Assembly (NCBI GenBank): GCA_964458575.1
Contig: CAYWMD010000058.1
Span: 1 to 40,270 of the forward strand
DNA length: 40,270 bases
DNA from: CAYWMD01 sp964458575
GTDB lineage: Bacteria > Verrucomicrobiota > Verrucomicrobiia > Limisphaerales > JADLHS01
Direction of reading: 5' to 3'
The notes under the pieces are model-generated. The model made no database searches and had not been told where the DNA came from. It was given only the letters and a program-made list of their open reading frames with translations. Positions 23,875 through 30,932 of the stretch are shown here, one piece after another. Within the stretch, counting starts at the first letter, position 1, and the number at the start of each line of letters is the position of its first letter. The translations under genes and the position numbers were made by a program.

Positions 23875-24200
23875 GGCGAGCAGAGCAGCGGCACGTGGTA
23901 CGATGCGCCCGCGTCGGCGATGCCGAAACGCACGGGCACTTTGTCGAGAAAACGGATTTTCGGCAGCGTTGGCGATTTGACCGCAAAATATTCGCCGACG
24001 AAGAAAACGATCTCATATTGGCCCGCCTTCATTTCCTCGGCGGACAACAGCGGCAAATCCGTGCGGCCATCGGCATTGGTTTTGGTGGTTGTGAGCAGGG
24101 TACGCTCTTCACCGGCGAGCGACCAAAGCTCGACTTTCATTCCCCGCGCCGGGCAGCCGTGGGCGGTATCGAGGACGTGCGTGCTGAGTTTGGCGGGCAT
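23844..24200 (-). CDS. uraH: 5-Hydroxyisourate hydrolase (transthyretin-like protein)
   Basis: The enzyme hydrolyses 5-hydroxyisourate, the product of urate oxidation, to OHCU. The 118-residue length fits. The start is LSTHVLDTAHGCPARGMKVE with the active-site histidine, and the C-terminus is the diagnostic YSTYRGS tetrad region. No periplasmic signal is present, so it is cytoplasmic, like its partner enzymes. It follows uraD by 3 bp and overlaps allC, so it is certainly in the same transcript. Confidence 0.97.
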   Translation of the reverse strand: MPAKLSTHVLDTAHGCPARGMKVELWSLAGEERTLLTTTKTNADGRTDLPLLSAEEMKAGQYEIVFFVGEYFAVKSPTLPKIRFLDKVPVRFGIADAGASYHVPLLCSPWAYSTYRGS

Positions 24201-24203
24201 AAA

Positions 24204-24713
24204 TTAGGCGTGAGTTAAATCCCGCAGGCGCAGTTCGGCAATCTTGAAAATTTCCGTCAAAGCCGCCTGGATTTCCTGCTCGCGAGAATTCTTCAGACGC
24301 GACTTGAATCCCTTTAGAATGGCCTCCTTCCGGTTTAGCCGCGCGCAGATCACAAACGGGAAACCAAACTTCGCTTGGTAAGCGGCGTTGTTCTTCTGGA
24401 ACAGCTCGATCTCCTCCGGCGCGAGCGCGTCCAAACCCGCACGGGCCTGCTCGCGCGCGGATTCCTTTGTCAGACCGCCCGTCAGCGCGAGTCGCCCGAC
24501 CAGATCGGGATGCGCGGAAATCAGCGCGAGTTGTCTATCTGCACCGGCACTGCGCACGGTTTCGCACAATGCGGCGTGCAGTTGTTCCCTGCCGGCAAAC
24601 GGACGCTTTGGCCAGGTCGCTTCCGCAATCCAAGGTGAATGTTCGAACACCGGGCCGATGGTGCGGACGAATTCGTCTCGCGAAAGCGCGTTGATTTCGA
24701 CCAACGTTATCAT
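24204..24713 (-). CDS. uraD: OHCU decarboxylase
   Basis: The enzyme decarboxylates 2-oxo-4-hydroxy-4-carboxy-5-ureidoimidazoline to (S)-allantoin. The 169-residue protein has the characteristic ALISAHPDLVGRLA with the catalytic histidine, an N-terminal NALSRDEFVRTIGPVFEHSPWI helix, and FGFPFVICARLNRKEAILKGF near the C-terminus. This set is diagnostic of the UraD/PucL N-terminal family. It lies between the urate oxidase gene (24 bp upstream) and uraH (3 bp downstream), making the three urate-to-allantoin genes contiguous. Confidence 0.96.
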   Translation of the reverse strand: MITLVEINALSRDEFVRTIGPVFEHSPWIAEATWPKRPFAGREQLHAALCETVRSAGADRQLALISAHPDLVGRLALTGGLTKESAREQARAGLDALAPEEIELFQKNNAAYQAKFGFPFVICARLNRKEAILKGFKSRLKNSREQEIQAALTEIFKIAELRLRDLTHA

Positions 24714-24737
24714 GCCGCGAGTTCGGATTTTTTCCTT

Positions 24738-25559
24738 TTACGCCCGGCGAATGATTTTGGCCGCCATCCAGCCGGCCAGCACCAGTGCCGAGAGAATGAT
24801 CCAGTGGTAAGGCGAGCCGTAGGTGCCCGTGTAATGGTTGCTGATCATAATGAACACGACGGGCAGCACGATATACGTGTTGTGCTTGGAGCGGGTCTTC
24901 GCGCGTTCACCCTCGGTCAAATCCGGCGACCGACCGGCCTTCAGCGCGGCAACCATGCGGCGTTGGGCCGGCAGGATTCGCATCCACACGTTGGCGGCCA
25001 TGATCGTGCCCATCATCGCGCCGACCTGCAGGTACGCCGCTCGCCCGGCAAAATATCTGCACGAGATGTATGCCGCAGCAACGGCCAACCCAAAACAGAT
25101 CATCACGCCGACCGCCTGATGCCGGCAAAATTTCCAAAGCAGATCGTAAACCACCCAGCCCGCCGCGATCATTCCGAGGCTTAACCCGACCGCCGCCGAT
25201 CGGCTGACGGGCGAATCTTCGAGGCTGATCAACAGTCCGCCGTGATAATACATCAGGCCAAACAACAGTGCTCCCGTGATCCACGTGATGGCCGCCTCCC
25301 AACGGAACCAATGCAGCGTTTGCGACAGCAGCCGTGGATTCTTCTCCTTCTCGACGAGGTAAAATCCGCCACTGTGAACCATCCATACCAGCTTCTCGGG
25401 GTTTTTATCGTCGGGATTTTCGGCGGCCCGTTTCTCCAACTCAACGAAGCGCCCGTCCAGCCAGGTGAAATAATAGGTGGCGCCCACCCACATAATGCCG
25501 GCGAAGACGTGCACCCATCGAAGAATCAATTCCAGCCACTCTCTAAAAATCGGATTCAT
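24738..25559 (-). CDS. puuD: PuuD-type membrane urate oxidase, without the cytochrome c domain
   Basis: PuuD oxidises urate to 5-hydroxyisourate at the membrane and passes electrons to the respiratory chain, unlike soluble uricase. The 273-residue protein matches the membrane domain: WLELILRWVHVFAGIMWVGATYYFTWLDGRF, a SGGFYLVEK segment, several further helices (WITGALLFGLMYYHGG; GMIAAGWVVYDLLWKF) and an end IVLPVVFIMISNHYTGTYGS. Known PuuD proteins carry a C-terminal cytochrome c domain with CxxCH; the protein stops before it and no CxxCH is present. An external cytochrome must accept the electrons. The start at 25559 is used because the hydrophobic N-terminal domain begins with MNPIFREW. It is the first gene of the cluster. 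Confidence 0.9.
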   Translation of the reverse strand: MNPIFREWLELILRWVHVFAGIMWVGATYYFTWLDGRFVELEKRAAENPDDKNPEKLVWMVHSGGFYLVEKEKNPRLLSQTLHWFRWEAAITWITGALLFGLMYYHGGLLISLEDSPVSRSAAVGLSLGMIAAGWVVYDLLWKFCRHQAVGVMICFGLAVAAAYISCRYFAGRAAYLQVGAMMGTIMAANVWMRILPAQRRMVAALKAGRSPDLTEGERAKTRSKHNTYIVLPVVFIMISNHYTGTYGSPYHWIILSALVLAGWMAAKIIRRA

Positions 25560-25663
25560 GATAAAACCGGATTCGGGTGTCGCCGGCCAGCTTGCGGTAA
25601 TTCGGCTTTTGGTCAAGCGCGATTCGACCGGGCTTCTCCGGCGCCGTCACCTGAACCACGAGG

Positions 25664-25951
25664 CTACTCCACAATCTTCGGGACCATGAAGAGCCCGTTG
25701 GCCTGAGCGGGCGCATTGCGGAGAGCATCGGCGTGCGGGAGCGAGGGGCGGACTGCGTCGGCGCGGGTCACGTTCATCCGCGGCGTGGCGTGTGCGGTCG
25801 GTTCGACGTCGGCCACATCCAGTTGCCTGAGCTTCTCAATGTGTTCGAGGATGTGCCCGAGCTGGCCGCTGAATCTTTGTTGCTCTTCCGGTGTGAGGTC
25901 CAACCGCGCGAGGTGTGCGACGTATTTGATGTCAATTTCCGGCGCGGCCAT
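25664..25951 (-). CDS. gatC: GatCAB amidotransferase subunit C
   Basis: GatC is the small linker subunit that holds GatA and GatB together. The 95-residue protein has the expected pattern IDIKYVAHLARLDLTPEEQQ, GHILEHIEKLRQLDVADVEP and a C-terminal FMVPKIVE. The start is ATG at 25951, 2 bp after the HPr stop; an in-frame TTG two codons earlier is less likely. Close spacing puts it in the hprK-HPr-gatC transcript rather than with gatA, which is 15 kb away. Its stop is about 104 bp upstream of the puuD start, with no clear terminator in between. Confidence 0.95.
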   Translation of the reverse strand: MAAPEIDIKYVAHLARLDLTPEEQQRFSGQLGHILEHIEKLRQLDVADVEPTAHATPRMNVTRADAVRPSLPHADALRNAPAQANGLFMVPKIVE

Positions 25952-25953
25952 GA

Positions 25954-26265
25954 TCAATCCTCGTCAAACTTCCGCTTGATGAGCGCTTCGATCTCGCCGA
26001 GTGCCGCGTGGGCATCGGTGCCGTTGGCGTGCACGGTGAGCTTGGTGCCGGGACCGGCGGTGAGCATCAACAGGCCCATGATGCTTTTGCCATTCACCTT
26101 TTCACCGCCCTTTTCGACGAAGATATCGCAGGCGAACCGGTTGGCGGTCTGGACAAATTTTGCGGCCGGCCGGGCGTGGATGCCCAGCTTGTTCTGGATG
26201 GTAAACTCTTTGGTCAATGGTTCTTCACCGACCGGTGGCTTTTTGGCGCTCATCAAGTTGCGCAT
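25954..26265 (-). CDS. ptsH: HPr-family phosphocarrier protein
   Basis: HPr is phosphorylated on a histidine by PTS enzyme I and on a serine by HprK. Both sites are visible: GIHARPAA holds the histidine, and KSIMGLLML the regulatory serine. The 103-residue protein is longer than a typical HPr (about 88) because of an N-terminal MRNLMSAKKPPVGEEPLT extension; ATG at 26253 would shorten it by four residues. No sugar permease or enzyme I is in the window. The combination of HPr with HprK suggests a regulatory, not sugar-uptake, function. Confidence 0.95.
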   Translation of the reverse strand: MRNLMSAKKPPVGEEPLTKEFTIQNKLGIHARPAAKFVQTANRFACDIFVEKGGEKVNGKSIMGLLMLTAGPGTKLTVHANGTDAHAALGEIEALIKRKFDED

Positions 26266-26416
26266 GATAACTACCCGAAGAAAGCCGAACGCGCTACTGA
26301 ATTTTGAGGCAAATCAGACAAAATCGTGGAACGCAGAGCATCGTCAATCCCCCAGACCGCCCCAGATGCCCGCGCTGCGATTTGAGACAATGCCTGTTCC
26401 AAAACAGGGCGGAAAA

Positions 26417-27364
26417 TCACAACTTCTGACCGGCAGACATCTGGGCCAGGAGCCGATCGTTAAGTTCCTTGGCGGAGTTGTAACCCGACAGCTTCAACTT
26501 GGTCTGAAATGCGGCCACTTCGATCAACCGGGCCAGATCGCGGCCGGGCCGGACGGGAATGGTGATGTGCGGGACATCCACGTCCAGGATCTTCACGAAT
26601 TCCTGTTCCATGCCCACGCGGTCCACGTCGGCCACTTCCTCCCATTGTTTGAGGGTGACGACGAGATCCACGCGCTTCTCCTTCCGGATGCTTTTGACGC
26701 CGAACATGGCGGCCACGTTGATGATGCCAATGCCGCGGATTTCCATGTGGTCGCGAGTCAGGTCGGCACTCGTGCCGATGACATCGCGTCCATCCACGAG
26801 CGTCACTTTCGTCACGTCGTCGGCGACGAGGCTGTAGCCGCGTTCGATGAGGGCGAGGACGCTTTCGCTTTTGCCAATGCCGCTTTCGCCGCGGATGATG
26901 ACGCCGACGCCGAGGATATCCACCATGCTGCCCATTTCGCTGCCGCGCGGGGCGAACATCATCTCCAGTGCGAGCGTGGCGAGGTTGATGAATTTCATGG
27001 TCACCAGCGGGCATTGGAAGATCGGTGTGTCGGTGGTTTCGGCGGCCTTGAGAAAATCCTTGTCCGCATGCAGGTTGCGGCTGAAAACCACGCAGGGCAA
27101 GCGGTGCGAAAGAAAAACTTCGTAACGCTGCGCGCGCTCCTCCGGGCTCAGTGATTTGAGGTAGAAATGCTCGGCATTGCCGATGACTTGCGCGCGCTTG
27201 TAGGCAAAATACTTGGTGAAGCCGGTGAGGACCAGTCCGGGGCGATTGACAGTCGGCTCGCGAATGAACCGCTTCAGCCCGCCCGCGCCGGCGACCAGAC
27301 GCAGTTCCAGCGACGGCGCATGTTCCGTATAAAACCGCTCCACTGTGACGGGATCGTGTGTCAT
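26417..27364 (-). CDS. hprK: HPr kinase/phosphorylase
   Basis: HprK phosphorylates and dephosphorylates the regulatory serine of HPr in response to energy state. The 315-residue protein has an N-terminal regulatory domain (VNRPGLVLTGFTKYFAYKRAQVIGN), the P-loop GESGIGKSE (about residue 159), LIERGYSLVADDV, and the family signature MEIRGIGIINVAAMFG. It is upstream of HPr and separated by 151 bp that hold no clear gene. Its presence beside ptsH is a common arrangement in bacteria that use HPr for regulation. Confidence 0.96.
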   Translation of the reverse strand: MTHDPVTVERFYTEHAPSLELRLVAGAGGLKRFIREPTVNRPGLVLTGFTKYFAYKRAQVIGNAEHFYLKSLSPEERAQRYEVFLSHRLPCVVFSRNLHADKDFLKAAETTDTPIFQCPLVTMKFINLATLALEMMFAPRGSEMGSMVDILGVGVIIRGESGIGKSESVLALIERGYSLVADDVTKVTLVDGRDVIGTSADLTRDHMEIRGIGIINVAAMFGVKSIRKEKRVDLVVTLKQWEEVADVDRVGMEQEFVKILDVDVPHITIPVRPGRDLARLIEVAAFQTKLKLSGYNSAKELNDRLLAQMSAGQKL

Positions 27365-27456
27365 GGCATCAATTCAAGCAGTGCGGCACTACACGCCATG
27401 TGATAACGCGGCGGCACGAAGATGGGAAGCAATTTTGGTGTTGTCCCTGCCGCCCC

Positions 27457-27502
27457 AAAAAGCACAGGCCGGGGAGTGCATTTTCCCCGGCCCGTCTTGT
27501 GC
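27457..27502 (-). terminator. Rho-independent terminator after the ribonucleotide reductase gene
   Basis: On the minus strand a hairpin with GCACA/TGTGC at its base and GGCCGGGGA/TCCCCGGCC near its top (27462-27502) is followed by five T (27457-27461). It begins 10 bp after the nrdJ stop. The stem is interrupted by a small internal bulge but is strongly GC-rich. It separates the nrdJ transcript from hprK, whose start is 93 bp further on. Confidence 0.85.
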
Positions 27503-27512
27503 ATTGTCTGGC

Positions 27513-30500
27513 CTACGAGCACCCGAGGCTCTCGCCGCAGTTGAGGCACTTGTAACACGCGCCGTTGCGCACGGCCACGTGACCGCAACTTGGGCAGGTC
27601 GGCGCGTCCGATTGAAAGTGGGCGACCGAATCGCTCAGCGTTTTCACCACCTGCCGCACCACCACCGGGCGCGCATGGTGGCCGTTGCCGTCCTCGTCTT
27701 CGAGTATATCCGTGTCCGAAGAGATGGGCAGTTCTGGCACCGGGCGGTTGATTCGTTTCTTTTGTTCTTCAACCAGACCCGGGATGGCCAGTTCGGGCTG
27801 ATTGGCGGCGGGGTTGCCGGCTTCCCGATAACCGGGGATGAACTGGATCGCCATCCAGCGGAACACGTAGTCCGTGATGGACGCGGCGTTGCGAATGTCC
27901 GGGTTTTTCGTGAAGCCGCTCGGCTCGAAACGCACGTGCGCGAACTTGCGAACGAGCGCGGGCAGCGGCACGCCGTATTGCAGCGCCATGCTGGTCAACG
28001 TGCCGATGCCATCCATCAAGCCGCCGATGGTCGAGCCTTCCTTCGCCATCGTGATGAACAATTCGCCGGGCTGGCCGTCATCGAACAGGCCAACGGTGAG
28101 GTAACCTTCGTGGCCCGCGATGTCGAACTTGTGCGTGACGGCGGTGCGGGTTTCCGGCAGGCGACGACGCAGCGGTTTGCCGGTGTCCTCGCGCAGCCGG
28201 CCGATTTCCGTTTCAAGTTCCTTGATGCGGGCTTCGAGGTTGGCGCTTTCGTTGGGGGTCGCGCCGCTGGCGCCGTCGCTGCTTTTCTTGGTGCTCAATG
28301 GCTGCGAGCGTTTTGAGCCGTCGCGGTAAATCGCCACGCATTTGAGGCCCATTTTCCAAGCTTGCACGTAGGCATCGCGGATCTCCTCGACGGTGGATTC
28401 GTTGGGCATGTTGACCGTCTTGGAAATCGCGCCGCTGATGAAGGGTTGCGCCGCCGCCATCATTTTCAGGTGGGCGAGGTAATGAATGCTGCGCTTGCCG
28501 CGGAACGGTTTGAACGCGCAGTCGAATATCGGGAGATGCTCCGGCTTCACGCCGCTGCGCACGGTCTGGCCGTTCTCCTCCACATCCTCGATGGTATCGA
28601 ACTTCTCCACGTGGGAAATGATGCTCTCAATCTCTTCCGTGGTGTAGCCACAGCGCCGCAAGGCCTCGGGCACGGTGCGATTGACGATTTTCAACATGCC
28701 GCCGCCGGCGAGCAGTTTGTACTTCACCAGCGCGATGTCGGGTTCAACGCCGGTCGTGTCACAATCCATCAGGAACGCAATTGTGCCCGTGGGCGCGAGG
28801 ACGGTGACCTGGGCGTTGCGGTAGCCAACCTGTTCGCCGCGGGCCAGCGCGCGATTCCAGCAATGGCGGGCTTCATCCTTGAGGTAACCGAAATCTTCGC
28901 TGGGATGAATGTCCTCAACGGCGTCGCGATGGGACTCAATGACGCCGAGCATGGAGGCGATGTTGTCCTTCTCGACTGGCTTGGAGACATGCGCGCAGCG
29001 GGCATCGTCGTAGCCCGGAAACGCGCCCATGATGCCGCCGAGTTCCGCGCTCTGCTCGTAGCTGTGGCCGGTCATGATGGCCGTGATCGCGCCCGCGAGC
29101 GCGCGCCCTTCGTCCGAATCGTAGGCCAGCCCGTAGCTCATGATGAGCGAGCCGAGGTTTGCGTAGCCAAGGCCCAACGTGCGGAAGATATGCGAGTTCT
29201 CGGCGATTTCCTTCGTGGGATAGCATGCGTTGTCCACGAGGATTTCCTGGGCGGTGATGAACACCCGCACGGCCGCCTTGAACCGCTCCACATCGAACCG
29301 GCCGTCCTCGCGCTTGAATTTCATCAGGTTCAACGAGGCGAGGTTGCAGGCCGTGCCGTTCAGGAAGACGTATTCGCTGCACGGATTGGTCGAGTGAATC
29401 GGCTCGGTCCCCTTGCACGTGTGCCATTTTTGGATGGCGCCGTCATACTGCATGCCTGGGTCGCCGCAAATCCACGTGCCCTCGGCAATTTTGTGCAGGA
29501 GTTTCGTGGCCTCTTTCTTTTCCAGCGGTTTTCCGCTGGTGATCGAGCGGGTCCACCAGTCCTTGCCCGTGGTGGCGGCGGTCATGAACTCATCGCTCGC
29601 GCGGACGGACAGGTTTTCATTCTGATACATCACGCTGCCGTAAGCATCGCCATTGTACGAACCGTCGTAGCCCTGTTCGATCAACGCCCACGCCTTGCGC
29701 TCCTCCTTCTGCTTCGCGTCAATAAATTCCTCAATGTCGCCGTGCCAGTCGCGCAGCGTGTTCATCTTGGCCGCCCGGCGGGTTTTGCCGCCGGATTTCA
29801 CGACGTTGGCCACCTGGTCATAGACTTTCAGGAAGCTCAGCGGTCCGCTCGGACGACCGCCCCCGCTGAGTTTTTCCCGCGCCGAACGGATGGGCGTCAA
29901 ATCCGTGCCCGTGCCGGAACCGAACTTGAACAACATGGCTTCGCTGTGCGCCAGGCGCATGATGCTCTCCATGTTGTCCTCGACGGACTGGATGAAACAG
30001 GCGCTGCATTGCGGGTATTCGTACTGCGTGGCGGCGCGTTCCGCCTCGCCGGTCTTGCGGTTGTAATACCAGTTGCCCTTGCCGGATTTCTTGCCGACGC
30101 CGTATTGATGAAACAATCCGACGTTGAACCAAACCGGTGAGTTGAACGCCCCGTATTGGTTCACGCAAAGCCACGTCAGTTCGTCGTAAAACACTTCACC
30201 GTCGGCCTTGCTGAAATAGCCGTCCTTGATCCCCCAATCGGCGATCGTCCGGCAAATGCGGTGGATGAGCTGGCGCACCGAAGTCTCGCGCTCGGAGGTG
30301 TTCTGTTCGCCGTAAAAGTATTTCGAGACGACCACTTTGGTGGCGAGCACCGACCACGACTTGGGCACCTCGACATTGTCCTGCTTGAAGATGACCTTGC
30401 CGGCGTCGTCGGTGATTTCAGCGGTGCGGCGTTCCCATTCGATCTGGTCAAACGGGTTCACCCGCGGGTTGCTGAAGACCCGTTCGAGCTTCAAGGACCG

Positions 30501-30611
30501 TTTCATCAGATTGCCACCACCCTTGGCGTTTCGCGTTGCTGTGACCGTCGCTGGCCGGCGACGACTGGGAGACGACGCAGCCGTCATCACTTCTTCTCTC
30601 GCGTCTATCAT
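27513..30611 (-). CDS. nrdJ: Adenosylcobalamin-dependent (class II) ribonucleoside-diphosphate reductase
   Basis: The enzyme makes deoxyribonucleotides with a B12-generated thiyl radical and so works with or without oxygen. The 1032-residue protein has NPCSEYVFLNGTACNLASLN (active-site region), PTGTIAFLMDCDTTGVEPD, LAPTGTIAF and the KLLAGGGMLKIVNRTVPEAL stretch, with a C-terminal cysteine-rich zinc-ribbon-like end (CPSCGHVAVRNGACYKCLNCG) typical of long NrdJ proteins. Three starts are possible: 30611 used here, 30587, and 30506 (MKRSLKLER), the last having GGTGG about 8 bases upstream. It is preceded by a promoter with an NrdR-like box and followed by a terminator, so it is a single-gene unit. 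Confidence 0.96.
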   Translation of the reverse strand: MIDAREEVMTAASSPSRRRPATVTATRNAKGGGNLMKRSLKLERVFSNPRVNPFDQIEWERRTAEITDDAGKVIFKQDNVEVPKSWSVLATKVVVSKYFYGEQNTSERETSVRQLIHRICRTIADWGIKDGYFSKADGEVFYDELTWLCVNQYGAFNSPVWFNVGLFHQYGVGKKSGKGNWYYNRKTGEAERAATQYEYPQCSACFIQSVEDNMESIMRLAHSEAMLFKFGSGTGTDLTPIRSAREKLSGGGRPSGPLSFLKVYDQVANVVKSGGKTRRAAKMNTLRDWHGDIEEFIDAKQKEERKAWALIEQGYDGSYNGDAYGSVMYQNENLSVRASDEFMTAATTGKDWWTRSITSGKPLEKKEATKLLHKIAEGTWICGDPGMQYDGAIQKWHTCKGTEPIHSTNPCSEYVFLNGTACNLASLNLMKFKREDGRFDVERFKAAVRVFITAQEILVDNACYPTKEIAENSHIFRTLGLGYANLGSLIMSYGLAYDSDEGRALAGAITAIMTGHSYEQSAELGGIMGAFPGYDDARCAHVSKPVEKDNIASMLGVIESHRDAVEDIHPSEDFGYLKDEARHCWNRALARGEQVGYRNAQVTVLAPTGTIAFLMDCDTTGVEPDIALVKYKLLAGGGMLKIVNRTVPEALRRCGYTTEEIESIISHVEKFDTIEDVEENGQTVRSGVKPEHLPIFDCAFKPFRGKRSIHYLAHLKMMAAAQPFISGAISKTVNMPNESTVEEIRDAYVQAWKMGLKCVAIYRDGSKRSQPLSTKKSSDGASGATPNESANLEARIKELETEIGRLREDTGKPLRRRLPETRTAVTHKFDIAGHEGYLTVGLFDDGQPGELFITMAKEGSTIGGLMDGIGTLTSMALQYGVPLPALVRKFAHVRFEPSGFTKNPDIRNAASITDYVFRWMAIQFIPGYREAGNPAANQPELAIPGLVEEQKKRINRPVPELPISSDTDILEDEDGNGHHARPVVVRQVVKTLSDSVAHFQSDAPTCPSCGHVAVRNGACYKCLNCGESLGCS

Positions 30612-30718
30612 GGCTTAAAAATGAAGGTTGAAAGTTGTTTCTGTTTCTAACTGTCACCGGCCATTCGAGGAAATAGCAAACCAACACTCAAGAACATCAA
30701 GACAGCGCTAAAACCTCG

Positions 30719-30745
30719 AAAAACCGGACTTTTTCAAAGAGTCCG
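30719..30745 (-). terminator. Terminator-like hairpin in the nrdJ leader, possible attenuator
   Basis: On the minus strand CGGACT (complement of 30740-30745) pairs with AGTCCG (complement of 30725-30730) over a short A/T loop, followed by five T at 30719-30723. It lies between the predicted nrdJ promoter and the nrdJ start, with a second small hairpin, CCCCCA...TGGGGG at about 30747-30764, just before it. It could end a short leader RNA or read-through from der; which is unclear. Confidence 0.5.
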
Positions 30746-30780
30746 CCTCCCCCATTAGTGGGGGAACGGTCGCTATCTTG

Positions 30781-30818
30781 CTACCATATATTGTAGCACT
30801 CAAGGAAAATTTTCAAAA
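30781..30818 (-). promoter_or_regulatory. nrdJ promoter with overlapping NrdR-like box
   Basis: A palindrome CTACCATATATTGTAG (30781-30796) matches the core of the NrdR consensus (CwATATATwG). On the minus strand a -10 TACAAT (30790-30795) lies inside it, and -35 candidates TTGAAA (30811-30816, 15-bp spacing) or TTTTGA (30813-30818, 17-bp spacing) precede it. An NrdR site over the -10 is the normal repression arrangement for ribonucleotide reductase genes. Known sites usually come as two boxes about 31 bp apart; only one is seen. The 321-bp gap 30612-30932 otherwise holds only the leader hairpins. Confidence 0.7.
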
Positions 30819-30932
30819 AAGTTGCCCGCGTGATATTCGCCAATGAAATCGCGGGGTTCTTCGCGAAAAAAAATCATTTCGCGTGGGTTGTTCACGGCTG
30901 CGAACAAATTTGTTGTGAATAGTTGCGCGCCG

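Noticed and set aside
25543..25728. Minus-strand frame between gatC and puuD ending RIRFYHESDF
   Set aside because: It overlaps the gatC 3' end in another frame, has no supported start and no recognisable family. It could be a gene remnant, but the evidence is too weak.
30612..30932. Cobalamin riboswitch upstream of nrdJ
   Set aside because: No B12-box-like conserved core is visible in the leader; only simple hairpins and the NrdR-type palindrome are seen.
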